Source: Streptomyces lacrimifluminis
GTDB taxonomy: Bacteria; Actinomycetota; Actinomycetes; Streptomycetales; Streptomycetaceae
DNA: 64,000 nucleotides
NCBI RefSeq assembly: GCF_014646095.1
Contig: NZ_BMMU01000004.1
Coordinates: 310,001-374,000, forward strand
Direction: 5' to 3'
Part shown: in pieces, positions 9,005 to 17,777 of the stretch
How the letters are laid out: every line of letters begins with the position of its first letter
Position numbering within the stretch: the first letter of the stretch is position 1
Notes under the pieces: model-generated
What the model was told of the DNA's origin: nothing
The model's database searches: none
Seen by the model: only the letters and a program-made list of their open reading frames with translations
Position numbers and translations under genes: made by a program

Positions 9005-9727
9005 TCAGCCAGGCTGCGAGCCGTCGCCCTCCGGATCCCAGTCCAGCAACCGGACCTTCGCCACCGTACGCACATGCCGACGCATCGCGGCGGCGGCCTG
9101 CCTAGGCTCCCCGGCCTCGATCGCTTCGAAGATGGCCATGTGCTGGGCCAGGGAGCGGACGGGACGGCCCGGTTGGCGCAGGGACTCGTGGCGACTCTCG
9201 GTGATCTGGTCGGCGATGGACCGCATGAACTCGGCGAGGATCCCGCTGTGCGCCGCGGACGTGACCGCCGCGTGGAACAGACGGTCGCCCTCCACGCCGT
9301 CCGCACCCTCCTCGATCTCCTCCCCCATGACACCGAGCGCGGCGCGCAGCTCGGCGAGGTCCTCCTGTGTGCGGCGCTCGGCGGCCAGTTCGGCGAGCTT
9401 GGTCTCCAAAGCCTCGCGGGCGTCGAGTACGTCGGGCAGCCGGCGCCGGCGCTCGACGAGTTGCTCCACCGATTCGACCTCAAGGCTGTCGCGCACGAGA
9501 TACGTACCGCCTCCGTGCCGGACCTCGACCAGTCCCTGAACCTCCAGCACGACGATGGCCTGTTTCACGGAGGCCCGGCTGACGCCCAGCCGGGCGGCCA
9601 GATCGCGTTCGGGGGGAAGCCTGTCACCGGCCCCGAGACCTCCCTCGACGACGTAGTTGCGCAGCCGGTCGAGCACCTGCTCGTACAGGCGCGTCTTGGC
9701 TTCCACCGGGCGCAATGCGTCAGCCAT
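9005..9727 (-). CDS. FadR-subfamily GntR regulator (MatR-like)
   Basis: A 240-aa regulator with an N-terminal GntR winged helix (YEQVLDRLRNYVVEGGL, then RDLAARLGVSRASVKQAIVV) and a C-terminal all-helical FCD ligand domain with the metal-binding His pattern (FHAAVTSAAH, LAQHMAIFEAIEAGE). The ATG at 9727 is preferred over 9733 because GGGGG lies about 8 bp upstream of it. It is divergent from matC-matB; rhizobial MatR is a FadR-type repressor of the malonate genes, so malonate-responsive control is inferred. Repeated half-sites lie in the shared intergenic region. Confidence 0.87.
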   Translation of the reverse strand: MADALRPVEAKTRLYEQVLDRLRNYVVEGGLGAGDRLPPERDLAARLGVSRASVKQAIVVLEVQGLVEVRHGGGTYLVRDSLEVESVEQLVERRRRLPDVLDAREALETKLAELAAERRTQEDLAELRAALGVMGEEIEEGADGVEGDRLFHAAVTSAAHSGILAEFMRSIADQITESRHESLRQPGRPVRSLAQHMAIFEAIEAGEPRQAAAAMRRHVRTVAKVRLLDWDPEGDGSQPG

Positions 9728-9793
9728 GCCCATTCCCCCTTACGTCGGCCGCAGCGTAACACTGGGTAGCCGCCGGATCGCCGGCCTGTGGAT

Positions 9794-9890
9794 GAGTGGC
9801 TCAGCGGTCTAGTGGCTGAACCAATTTATGTCATGTCCCTTGACGCTGGCCGAGACCAACACCCAATGTGGTTCATCCACTCAGCCACTC
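9794..9890. promoter_or_regulatory. Repeated GAGTGGCT half-sites upstream of malonate genes
   Basis: AGTGGCTGAACCA (9811-9823) and TGGTTCATCCACT (9869-9881) form a 13-bp inverted repeat with one mismatch. Further GAGTGGCT half-sites lie at 9794-9801 (direct) and 9883-9890 (inverted). This symmetry around the divergent promoters suggests operators for the GntR protein. Confidence 0.55.
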
Positions 9891-9952
9891 AACCACTTTG
9901 AGCTGGACCACTCACCCCTCGTCGACAAGGGACCCAAGGACGGGAAGCCCAT

Positions 9953-11341
9953 ATGTCCGCCGAACTGATTTCGATCCTCGTGCTGGTCGTGGTCTTCGTG
10001 ATCGCCACGACCCGTTCCATCAACATGGGCGCGCTCGCGTTCGCCGCCGCTTTCGGGGTGGGCGAGCTCGTGGCCGACCTCGACACCGACACGATCTTCG
10101 CCGGGTTCCCCGGCTCCCTGTTCGTCGTGCTGGTCGGAGTGACCTACCTGTTCGCGATCGCCCGGGCCAACGGCACCACCGACTGGCTCGTGCACGCCTC
10201 GGTCCGCCTGGTGCGCGGGCGGGTCGTGCTCATTCCGTGGGTGATGTTCGTACTGACGGGGGCGCTCACCGCGATCGGCGCCGTCAGTCCGGCGGCCGTC
10301 GCCATCGTGGCGCCGATCGCGCTGAGTTTCGCCGCGCAGTACGGCATCAGCCCTCTGCTGATGGGCGCGATGGTGGTGCACGGGGCCCAGGGCGGCGGCT
10401 TCTCGCCCATCAGCATCTACGGGTCGATCGTCAACGGGATCGTCGAGAAGGAGAAGCTTCCCGGCAACGAGATCACCCTCTTCCTCGCCTCACTCTTCGT
10501 CAACCTCGCCATCGCGGCGGTGGTGTTCGTGCTGTTCGGCGGGTTGAAGCTGAGCCGCACGAGCGCCGTGGACGACCCTGCCGGCGAGGCCGCCGGGAGC
10601 GGCGAAGGGGACGGGAACAGGGCCGGATCCGGGATCGGGGCCGGGATCGGGGCCGGTAAGGACCGCGCCGGCGACGGAGGTGGCGGCAGCGTCTCCGTCC
10701 GCACGGAAGGCGGCGTCTCCGTCCGGGCGGAAGAAGCCCTCCGCCTCACGCCCGCCCGTATCGCCACCCTCGCCGGGCTCCTCGTCCTCGTCGTCGCCGT
10801 GCTCGCCTTCGACCTCGACGCGGGGCTCACCGCCATCACCGTCGCCGTTCTGCTCGCCGCCTGCTGGCCCGAGGACAGTCGCAAGGCCGTGGGCCAGATC
10901 GCGTGGACGACCGTCCTGGTGATCTGCGGTGTCCTCACCTACGTCGGCGTGTTGCAGGAGATGGGCACCATCACCTGGGCCGGCGAGGGCGTCGGCGACA
11001 TCGGTGTGCCGCTGCTGGCCGCGGTGCTCCTCTGCTACATCGGCGCGCTGATCTCGGCCTTCGCCTCCTCCGTCGGCATCATGGGGGCGCTGATTCCGCT
11101 GGCGGTACCGTTCCTGGCGCAGGGCGAGATCGGCGCGGTCGGGATGGTGGCGGCGCTCGCGGTGTCGGCGACGGTGGTGGACGTCAGTCCCTTCTCGACG
11201 AACGGGGCGCTGGTCCTGGCCTCGGCGCCGGATGTCGACCGTGAGCGTTTCTTCCGGCAGCTGATGGTGTACGGAGGAATCGTGGTGGCCGTGGTTCCCG
11301 CGGTGGTGTGGCTGGTGCTGGTGGTACCCGGCTGGGGGTGA
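9953..11341 (+). CDS. matC: MatC-like dicarboxylate (malonate) carrier
   Basis: A 462-aa inner-membrane permease with about 11 hydrophobic segments in two repeats, each ending in a conserved Ser/Pro-rich loop (AIGAVSPAAVAIVAPIALSF; VDVSPFSTNGALVLA). These resemble the MatC/ion-transporter superfamily. The halves are joined by a Gly/Ala/Asp-rich cytosolic linker (about residues 205-255) that looks low-complexity. The ATG at 9953 has GGGAAG 7 bp upstream. It lies 54 bp before matB and is probably cotranscribed; malonate uptake is inferred from that context. Confidence 0.75.
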   Translation: MSAELISILVLVVVFVIATTRSINMGALAFAAAFGVGELVADLDTDTIFAGFPGSLFVVLVGVTYLFAIARANGTTDWLVHASVRLVRGRVVLIPWVMFVLTGALTAIGAVSPAAVAIVAPIALSFAAQYGISPLLMGAMVVHGAQGGGFSPISIYGSIVNGIVEKEKLPGNEITLFLASLFVNLAIAAVVFVLFGGLKLSRTSAVDDPAGEAAGSGEGDGNRAGSGIGAGIGAGKDRAGDGGGGSVSVRTEGGVSVRAEEALRLTPARIATLAGLLVLVVAVLAFDLDAGLTAITVAVLLAACWPEDSRKAVGQIAWTTVLVICGVLTYVGVLQEMGTITWAGEGVGDIGVPLLAAVLLCYIGALISAFASSVGIMGALIPLAVPFLAQGEIGAVGMVAALAVSATVVDVSPFSTNGALVLASAPDVDRERFFRQLMVYGGIVVAVVPAVVWLVLVVPGWG

Positions 11342-11395
11342 CCGCGGGCATCACCCCACCTGTACGACGATGTGACGAGTTAAGGAGTACGACGC

Positions 11396-12898
11396 GTGTC
11401 CTCTCTCTTCCCCGGGCTGACCGGCGACCCGACCGACACCCCGGACGAGCGGCCCGCCCTGCGCTTCGGCGACCGCTCGCTGACGTACGCCGAGCTCGCC
11501 GCTGCGGCCGGGGCCCTCGCCGACCGGATCTCCGGCGCGGGTGGCCCGGTCGCCGTCTGGGCGACACCCACGCTGGAGACGGCCGTCGGCGTCGTGGCCG
11601 CGCTGCTGGCCGGCGTCCCGGCGGTGCCGCTCAACCCGAAGTCGGGCGAGAGCGAGTTGGGGCACATCCTGAAGGACAGCTCACCCACACTCGTACTCAC
11701 CGCCCACGGCGACCAACTCCCGTCCGCGTTCGGGGCGTTGGAGCGCATCGACGTCGCCATCGGCACCGGCACCGGCACCGGCACCGGCACCGGCGTACGT
11801 GTGTCCGCCGAGGGCCCCGGGGCCACGTACGACTTCACCCCCGAAACCCCCGCCCTCATCGTCTACACCTCGGGCACCACCGGCCCGCCCAAGGGTGCCG
11901 TCATCCCGCGCCGGGCCGTCGCCGCCACCCTGGACGCGCTCGCCGACGCCTGGCAGTGGACCGGCGAGGACGTGCTGGTGCACGGGCTTCCGCTCTTTCA
12001 TGTGCACGGTCTGATTCTCGGCATCCTCGGGCCGCTGCGGCGCGGCGGCTCGGTACGGCACCTCGGACGGTTCGGGACGGAGGGCGTGACCCGTGAGCTG
12101 AACGACGGGGCGACGATGCTGTTCGGCGTCCCGACGATGTACCACCGGATCGCGGAAGCGCTCCCCGGCGACCCGGAACTCGCCGAGGCGCTCGGCCGGG
12201 CCCGTCTGCTCGTCTCCGGTTCCGCCGCACTGCCCGTGCACGACCACGAGCGGATCACGGCCGCGACCGGCCAACGGGTCGTGGAGCGCTACGGCATGAC
12301 GGAGACCCTGATGAACACCAGCGTCCGCGCGGACGGGGAGCCTCGCGCGGGCACGGTCGGCGTACCGCTGCCGGGCGTCGAACTGCGGCTCGTCGAGGAG
12401 GACGGAGCACCCATCACGGCGTACGACGGCGAAACCGTGGGCGAGATCCAGGTGCGCGGGCCGAACCTGTTCACCGAGTACCTCAACCGGCCCGACGCCA
12501 CCGCCGCCGCCTTCACCGACGACGGGTGGTTCCGCACTGGTGACATGGCGGTGCGCGATCCCGACGGCTACGTCCGTATCGTCGGCCGCAAGGCCACCGA
12601 CCTGATCAAGAGCGGCGGCTACAAGATCGGCGCGGGCGAGATCGAGAACGCGCTGCTGGAGCACGCGGGCGTGCGCGAGGCGGCCGTGACCGGGGAACCC
12701 GACGCCGACCTGGGCGAGCGGATCGTCGCCTGGATCGTCCCCGCCGACGCCCAGTCCCCGCCGCACGCGGACGAGTTGGCGAATCATGTCGCCGCGCGTC
12801 TCGCCCCGCACAAACGCCCCCGGGTGGTGCGCTACCTGGACGCCCTCCCGCGCAACGACATGGGGAAGATCATGAAGCGGGCCCTGCCCGGTGAGTGA
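11396..12898 (+). CDS. matB: Malonyl-CoA synthetase MatB
   Basis: AMP-forming acyl-CoA ligase of 500 aa that makes malonyl-CoA from malonate, ATP and CoA; the S. coelicolor enzyme is structurally characterised and known for polyketide extender-unit supply. Visible motifs: P-loop VYTSGTTGPPKG (about 157-167), ERYGMTET with the substrate-contacting Arg298, the hinge RTGDM region, and the catalytic Lys491 in NDMGKIMKRA. Residues 123-133 are a Gly-Thr repeat encoded by a GGCACC hexamer array. The GTG start is used. The stop overlaps the carboxyltransferase gene. Confidence 0.93.
   Translation: MSSLFPGLTGDPTDTPDERPALRFGDRSLTYAELAAAAGALADRISGAGGPVAVWATPTLETAVGVVAALLAGVPAVPLNPKSGESELGHILKDSSPTLVLTAHGDQLPSAFGALERIDVAIGTGTGTGTGTGVRVSAEGPGATYDFTPETPALIVYTSGTTGPPKGAVIPRRAVAATLDALADAWQWTGEDVLVHGLPLFHVHGLILGILGPLRRGGSVRHLGRFGTEGVTRELNDGATMLFGVPTMYHRIAEALPGDPELAEALGRARLLVSGSAALPVHDHERITAATGQRVVERYGMTETLMNTSVRADGEPRAGTVGVPLPGVELRLVEEDGAPITAYDGETVGEIQVRGPNLFTEYLNRPDATAAAFTDDGWFRTGDMAVRDPDGYVRIVGRKATDLIKSGGYKIGAGEIENALLEHAGVREAAVTGEPDADLGERIVAWIVPADAQSPPHADELANHVAARLAPHKRPRVVRYLDALPRNDMGKIMKRALPGE
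11762..11793 (+). repeat. GGCACC hexamer array inside matB
   Basis: Five tandem copies of GGCACC encode alternating Gly-Thr in a surface region before the P-loop. Its length stays in frame whatever the copy number. Confidence 0.85.
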
Positions 12899-14342
12899 TC
12901 CAGTGAGTGATCCAGCGACCGACCGCGTGGCTGGTCCCGTGACCGACCGCACCCCCCGGCGCCACTCCGCCCGCGAGCTCATCGCCCTGCTCGCCGACGG
13001 CTCCCACCAGGGTTTCCGTGAACTCCCGTACCCCACAAGGGAGTTCAAGCTCGACGGTCCTCTCGCCTGGCAGGGTTACGACACCGTGCGCGCCCACGCC
13101 ACCGCCCGCACCGGCGAGGAGGAGTCCGTCGTCTGCGGCACCGCACACATCGACGGCACCCCTGCCGTACTGATCGCCTTCGAGTTCGGCTTCCTCGGCG
13201 GCTCGCTCGGCGAACGCACCGGGGACCGCCTGGAGTCGGCGTACGAGTACGCGCGCGCCCATCGCCTGTCCGTCGTCCCGCTCGTCGCGACAGGCGGCAG
13301 CCGCATGCAGGAGGGCATGCTCGCGCTGACCCAACTCCAGCGCGTGGCACGGCAGTCGGTGCTCACGCGTGAGGCGGGCCTGCCGCAGATCGCGGTCCTC
13401 CGGGATCCGACGACCGGCGGCGGCTGGGCGACCCTGGGCGCGGGTGCCGACGTCGTGCTGGCGCTGCCCGGCGCCCAGGTGGGCTTCGCGGGTTCCCGGG
13501 TCCGCCCGGCCGACGCGGACCCGGCGGCGTACACGGCCGAGGCGCAGGTGGCGGCGGGCGCGGCGGACGCGGTCGTACATCCGGAGGCACTCCGGGAGAC
13601 GCTGGCCCTGTGGCTGCGCCTGCTGAACACCGGTTCAGCAGGCGCCACAGGTGCCGCGAGCACCGCCACCGCCCGGCCGACGGAGGCAGCCCCGCCACCG
13701 CCACCCCTGAGGACCGCCCCCCTCCCCACCACCGGCTGGGACGCCGTCCAGCGTGCCCGCTCCCCCCAACGCCCGCGCGCCGAGGCCTACTTGGACGCGT
13801 ACTTCACCCGGCGTGCCGCGATCAGCGGCGACCGTTGCGGGGGCACCGACGCCGGGATGGCGTGCGGATTCGGCGAGTGCGCGGCGGACGGGCGGACCGT
13901 CGCGTACGCCGCCCAGCTCGGCACGGCCACCCGTCCCGCCGGCTATCGCACCGCCGCCCGGCTGATCCGCCTCGCGGACCGGCTCGGCATCCCGGTGCTG
14001 ACCCTGGTGGACACCCCGGGTGCCGCCAACGACGCCGCCGCCGAGCGCCAGGGCGCGGGTGCCGCGATCGCGGACCTGTTCGGCGCGGTCGCGGCAGCCC
14101 GTACGCCGGTCACCACCCTGCTGATCGGCGAGGGCGGCTCGGGCGGCGCCCTGGCCCTCGCCGCCCCCGGCAGCACCTGGGCCACGTCGGACAGCTATTT
14201 CTCCGTCATCGCACCGGAGCTCGCGGCGGCCATCCTCAAGCGTCCGGAGGGCGAGGTGGAGTCGACGGCGGACCAGCTCCGGATCCGCCCGCAGGATCTG
14301 GTGGAGCTGGGGGTGGTGCAGGGCATCGTGGGCCTCCCGTAG
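12891..14342 (+). CDS. ACC-like carboxyltransferase (fused beta- and alpha-type halves)
   Basis: A 483-aa crotonase-superfamily protein. The N-terminal half carries a beta-type carboxyltransferase core (VPLVATGGSRMQEGMLALTQ, then WATLGAGADVVLALPGAQVGFAG). The C-terminal half is alpha-type (TLVDTPGAANDAAAERQGAG, then IGEGGSGGALALA). The two are joined by a Pro/Ala/Thr linker (about residues 245-285). No biotin carboxylase or biotin carrier gene is nearby. In a malonate locus it could act like MdcDE or in a decarboxylation step; annotators often call it acetyl-CoA carboxylase. GTG 12891 overlaps matB by 8 bp; a duplicated GTG at 12903 is an alternative start. Confidence 0.82.
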   Translation: MSDPVSDPATDRVAGPVTDRTPRRHSARELIALLADGSHQGFRELPYPTREFKLDGPLAWQGYDTVRAHATARTGEEESVVCGTAHIDGTPAVLIAFEFGFLGGSLGERTGDRLESAYEYARAHRLSVVPLVATGGSRMQEGMLALTQLQRVARQSVLTREAGLPQIAVLRDPTTGGGWATLGAGADVVLALPGAQVGFAGSRVRPADADPAAYTAEAQVAAGAADAVVHPEALRETLALWLRLLNTGSAGATGAASTATARPTEAAPPPPPLRTAPLPTTGWDAVQRARSPQRPRAEAYLDAYFTRRAAISGDRCGGTDAGMACGFGECAADGRTVAYAAQLGTATRPAGYRTAARLIRLADRLGIPVLTLVDTPGAANDAAAERQGAGAAIADLFGAVAAARTPVTTLLIGEGGSGGALALAAPGSTWATSDSYFSVIAPELAAAILKRPEGEVESTADQLRIRPQDLVELGVVQGIVGLP

Positions 14343-14377
14343 CCCACTCGGGACTTTCGGCCGCCCCCTTCGGGACC

Positions 14378-14406
14378 TTGGCCATAATTCAGACATAAAT
14401 TATAAA
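14378..14406 (+). promoter_or_regulatory. Promoter upstream of mbl
   Basis: TTGGCC (14378-14383), 17 bp, TATAAA (14401-14406) within an AT-rich patch unusual for this genome, about 130 bp before the mbl start. Confidence 0.55.
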
Positions 14407-14535
14407 ATACCCATACGGCGGCACCCCGCCCGGCCCCCTACAACAGGCGCCCCCTCCCCCGCGCCCCGCACGATGCCAGTGGAGGCCCGCCGACCGGCGC
14501 GGCCCGTACGGTCTGCGCTCTCGGGAGGATCTGCC

Positions 14536-15573
14536 ATGACCGTCAGTCTGGAACAGATGCGCCGCTGCCATTTCGCCGTCGACCTCGGGGCCGCGCGGAC
14601 CCGCGTCTACGTCAAGGGTGCCGGGCTCGTCGTCGATCAGCCGTCCGTCGCCGCCGTGAACACCAAGACCGGCGCACTGATCGCGGTCGGGGAGTTCGCC
14701 GAGAAGATGACGGGCCGTACGCCCCACTACATCCGGGTCGTACGGCCCGTCTCCGGTGGGACCGTCGTCGACATCGAGATGGCGCAGCGCATGCTGCGGC
14801 ACCTGATCGGCGACAAGGTACGGCGGACGCTGCGCCGCAAGCCCTTCCTGCGGGCCGCCGCCTGCACCCCGCACGACGCCGATCCGCTCGCGCAGCGCGC
14901 GACCATCGAGACGCTCGTCGGGCTCGGCGCCCGGCGCGTCGAACTCGTCGACACGCTCGTCGCCGCCGCCGTGGGGTGCGGGCTGCCCGTCGAACGTCCC
15001 GAGGCGACCATGGTCATGGTGTGCGGTGCCGCCGCCACCCAGCTCGCCGTTCTCTCCCTCGGCTCGATCGTGACCGCCCAGCGGATCCCGGTCGGCGGCG
15101 AGGCCGTGGACCACGCGATCGTGCAGCATCTGCGGCACGAGCACGAGCTGATGCTCCCGAGCCAGTCCGTGCGTCCGCTGCAGCTCGCCCTCTCCGGCAA
15201 CGGGCTCACCGCGCACGGGCCGGAGTCCACCGAGATCCACGGACGGGATGTCGCCACCGGCCTCGCCCGCACCGTCCAGGTCGACACCGCCGCCGTGCGC
15301 GACGCCATCCAGACGCCGCTGACCGCCGTACTCGACGGGATCGGCAAGGTGCTGCGGGACTGCCCGCCCGATCTGGTGGCCGACCTCGCCGACCGCGGCA
15401 TCATGATGGTCGGCGGCAGCGCGCTGCTCCCCGGGTTCGACCAGATGCTGCGGCAGGCCACGGGCATGCCGGTGCACATCGCCGAACGGCCGGACGTGTG
15501 CGCGGTACAGGGCCTCGGGTACATGCTGGAGGGCAGGATCGAGCCCATGGTGCTGGATCCGCTGGCCACCTGA
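14536..15573 (+). CDS. mbl: MreB-like actin homologue Mbl
   Basis: A 345-aa actin-fold ATPase. Phosphate-1 loop FAVDLGAARTRVYVKG, a PHD-like AACTPHDADP where MreB has ACVPSG, phosphate-2-like VMVCGAAATQLAVLSLG, and adenosine loop GIMMVGGSALLPGFDQM are recognisable. Several are less strict than in true MreB (the usual DIGGGT is MVCGAAA), as expected for the divergent streptomycete Mbl that works with MreB in spore-wall synthesis. The ATG at 14536 follows GGGAGGA; an upstream in-frame ATG at 14473 lies in poorly conserved sequence. It precedes the GAF kinase. Confidence 0.85.
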   Translation: MTVSLEQMRRCHFAVDLGAARTRVYVKGAGLVVDQPSVAAVNTKTGALIAVGEFAEKMTGRTPHYIRVVRPVSGGTVVDIEMAQRMLRHLIGDKVRRTLRRKPFLRAAACTPHDADPLAQRATIETLVGLGARRVELVDTLVAAAVGCGLPVERPEATMVMVCGAAATQLAVLSLGSIVTAQRIPVGGEAVDHAIVQHLRHEHELMLPSQSVRPLQLALSGNGLTAHGPESTEIHGRDVATGLARTVQVDTAAVRDAIQTPLTAVLDGIGKVLRDCPPDLVADLADRGIMMVGGSALLPGFDQMLRQATGMPVHIAERPDVCAVQGLGYMLEGRIEPMVLDPLAT

Positions 15574-15609
15574 GACCGGCCACCCGCACCCGGTAGCCCT
15601 CCCCGTCGC

Positions 15610-17124
15610 ATGTCGGACGACACACCCCCACCGCCCGCTCCTGCTCCTGTGCCTGCTTCTGCCCCTACCCCTGCTCCTTCGCCTCCCCCACTGCCGCCCC
15701 GTCTCGAAGCCGTGCTCGGCATCGGTACCGATCTCGAACTGCGCACCACCCTCCAGCACATCGTGGACGGCGCTGCCGAGTTGACCGGTGCCCGGTACGC
15801 GGGATTCGGGATGGCCGACCCCGGACACGACGGCCTCGTGGAGATCCGCAAGGCCGACCTGCGGCGTGCCGAGAGGGAGGGCATCACCGTCATCGACGTA
15901 CCGATCCGCGTCGATGACGAGGAGTTCGGGCGGCTCTATCTCGCCGAGAAGCTCGACGGCACCCCGTTCGGTGACGAGGAAAGGGAGTTGCTGCGGGTGC
16001 TGGCCGCGCAGGCCGGTATCGCGATCGGCAACGCCCGGCTGTACGAGACCGCACGGCAGCGCGAGCGCTGGATCGAGGGTGCCGCCGCCGTCACCACCGC
16101 GCTGCTCACCGGCGGGGCCGACGACGACGCGCTGATGACCGTCGCGAACCGTGCCCGGCTCCTCGCCGACGCCGCCGCGGGTGTCATCCTGCAGCCGACG
16201 GACGCCGGCGGCATGGAGATCGTGACCGCCTCCACACTGGACGATCCCGGTGACATCGTCGGGACCACCATCGCCCCGGGCAGTCCCGTCCTCGTCCAAC
16301 TCCTCGGCGGGGAAGCGGTGTTCGTCGACGACTCGGCGACCGACCCCCGGATGACGACCCCGGTGCGGCACCGGTTCGGGCCCAGCATGCTGCTGCCGTT
16401 GCAGGCGGAGGGGCGGCTGATCGGCACCCTCGCCCTGCCGCGCCGACGCGGTGACCGCCCGTACACCGACGTGGAACGACTCCTCGCGACGCAGTTCGCC
16501 TCGCAGGCCGCCCTCGCGCTCGTCCTCGCCGACGCCAGGCGTCGTCGCGCCCGTCTCGCGGTGTACGAGGACCGCGACCGGATCGCCCGTGACCTGCACG
16601 ATCTCGTCGTCCAACGGCTGTTCGCCACCGGCATGATGCTGGAGTCCACCCAGCGCCGGGCCGCGGGCGACGACACGGTGTGCGAGATCCTCGGGCACGC
16701 GGTCGACGAGCTCCAGGCCACCGTCCAGGAGGTCCGTACGACCATCTTCGCCCTCCAGCAGCCTCCGGCGGACGCACCGACAACCTTGCGGGGCAAGGTA
16801 CTTCGGGAAGCGGCCGGTGCGGCGGCGGTACTCGGGCGACGCCCCTCCGTCCACTTCACCGGCCCCGTCGAGCACCGCGTCCCGTCCCCCGTCGCCGCCC
16901 AGCTCCTCACCGCCCTGCGCCGCGCCCTCGCCACCGCCGTACGCCGCCCCGCTGTCACCCGCGTCGGGATCACGGTCGACGTGACGGCGGTCCTGCCGGA
17001 CGGCCGGGACGGCGTGCGGCTGACGGTCTACGACGATGGCGGCAGCGGCCATGGCACAACGGGCCCAGGCGCGGGTACGACGGTCATCTGGCAGGCCCCG
17101 CTGGGAGACGGCACCCTGGGATGA
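15610..17124 (+). CDS. GAF-GAF DevS/DosS-like sensor histidine kinase, degenerate ATPase domain
   Basis: A 504-aa protein: Pro/Ala-rich N-terminus (1-30), GAF1 (about 35-145), GAF2 (about 165-310), then HisKA_3 dimerisation helix with phospho-acceptor His330 in DRDRIARDLHDLVVQRL. The ATPase region (about 395-500) is abnormal: the N-box Asn is replaced (RRALATAVRR, where DevS-type kinases have LSN), the G1 region is DDGGSG, and no G2 box follows. ATP binding is therefore doubtful, though the His box is intact. There is no response regulator next to it; the SLOG gene follows with a 4-bp overlap or a 32-bp gap. The start is weakly supported. Confidence 0.85.
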   Translation: MSDDTPPPPAPAPVPASAPTPAPSPPPLPPRLEAVLGIGTDLELRTTLQHIVDGAAELTGARYAGFGMADPGHDGLVEIRKADLRRAEREGITVIDVPIRVDDEEFGRLYLAEKLDGTPFGDEERELLRVLAAQAGIAIGNARLYETARQRERWIEGAAAVTTALLTGGADDDALMTVANRARLLADAAAGVILQPTDAGGMEIVTASTLDDPGDIVGTTIAPGSPVLVQLLGGEAVFVDDSATDPRMTTPVRHRFGPSMLLPLQAEGRLIGTLALPRRRGDRPYTDVERLLATQFASQAALALVLADARRRRARLAVYEDRDRIARDLHDLVVQRLFATGMMLESTQRRAAGDDTVCEILGHAVDELQATVQEVRTTIFALQQPPADAPTTLRGKVLREAAGAAAVLGRRPSVHFTGPVEHRVPSPVAAQLLTALRRALATAVRRPAVTRVGITVDVTAVLPDGRDGVRLTVYDDGGSGHGTTGPGAGTTVIWQAPLGDGTLG

Positions 17125-17156
17125 GGTCACGGACCGTGGACGGCGGAGGGCAGCCA

Positions 17157-17717
17157 GTGACTGACATCGACACGCGTAACGGCACTCGCGTCGGCACAGG
17201 CATGGACACCGGTGTGGGCACGCGCGTCGAGGCGCGCGTCCGCACGCGCATCGGCGTGACCGGGCACCGCTCGATCCCCGCCGCCGTTCTGCCGTCCGTC
17301 CGCACGGGCATCCGCCGGCAACTCGAGGGCGACGAGGAGATGGAGGCCCTGAGCTGCCTCGCGGCCGGGGCCGACCAGTTGTTCGCCGACATCGCCCTGG
17401 ACCACGGTGTCCCGGTCACCGCCGTGATTCCCGGTATGGACTACGAGGCCCACCTCGGCGACGCCGACACCCGGGCCGCGTACCGTCGCCTCCTCGGTTC
17501 CTGCCGTACGCGGGTGAACCTGCCCGAGGAGGCGACGCACGAGGAGGCCTACTTCGCGGCGGGCCGCTGGATCGTCGACCACGTCGACCGGCTGGTCGCG
17601 GTGTGGGACGGGCAGCCCGCGCGAGGGCTCGGGGGCACCGGGGACGTGGTGGCGTACGCCCGGCGCATGGGCGTTCCGGTGACGGTGCTGTGGCGACCGG
17701 GGGTACTGCGCGCCTGA
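17157..17717 (+). CDS. SLOG-fold predicted nucleotide sensor/processing protein
   Basis: A 186-aa Rossmann-like protein. Signature elements of the SLOG superfamily are in order: GVTGHRSIP (33-41), LAAGADQLFADIAL (68-81) and AVWDGQPARGLGGTGDVVAYAR (148-169), where the GGT loop is expected to bind a nucleotide. In known SLOG systems such proteins bind or make nucleotide signals and are paired with SLATT membrane effectors; a SLATT gene lies 60 bp downstream on the opposite strand. GTG 17157 with GGCGGAGGG upstream is favoured; ATG 17121, overlapping the kinase stop, is an alternative. The first 30 residues are a V/T/G/R-rich repeat of no clear fold. Confidence 0.8.
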   Translation: MTDIDTRNGTRVGTGMDTGVGTRVEARVRTRIGVTGHRSIPAAVLPSVRTGIRRQLEGDEEMEALSCLAAGADQLFADIALDHGVPVTAVIPGMDYEAHLGDADTRAAYRRLLGSCRTRVNLPEEATHEEAYFAAGRWIVDHVDRLVAVWDGQPARGLGGTGDVVAYARRMGVPVTVLWRPGVLRA

Positions 17718-17777
17718 CTTCGGGGCCGGGAGCCCCGGTCCGGAGCCGGCGCCCCGGCCGGTGTCTCGGCCGGTGTC

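Noticed and set aside
9005..9733. Start of the GntR gene at ATG 9733
   Set aside because: The ribosome site would be only 2 bp from this ATG; ATG 9727 has correct spacing.
14389..17130. Very long open frame (913 codons) on the minus strand across mbl and the sensor kinase
   Set aside because: It is an antisense shadow of strongly supported genes in high-GC DNA; its translation is low-complexity and matches no family.
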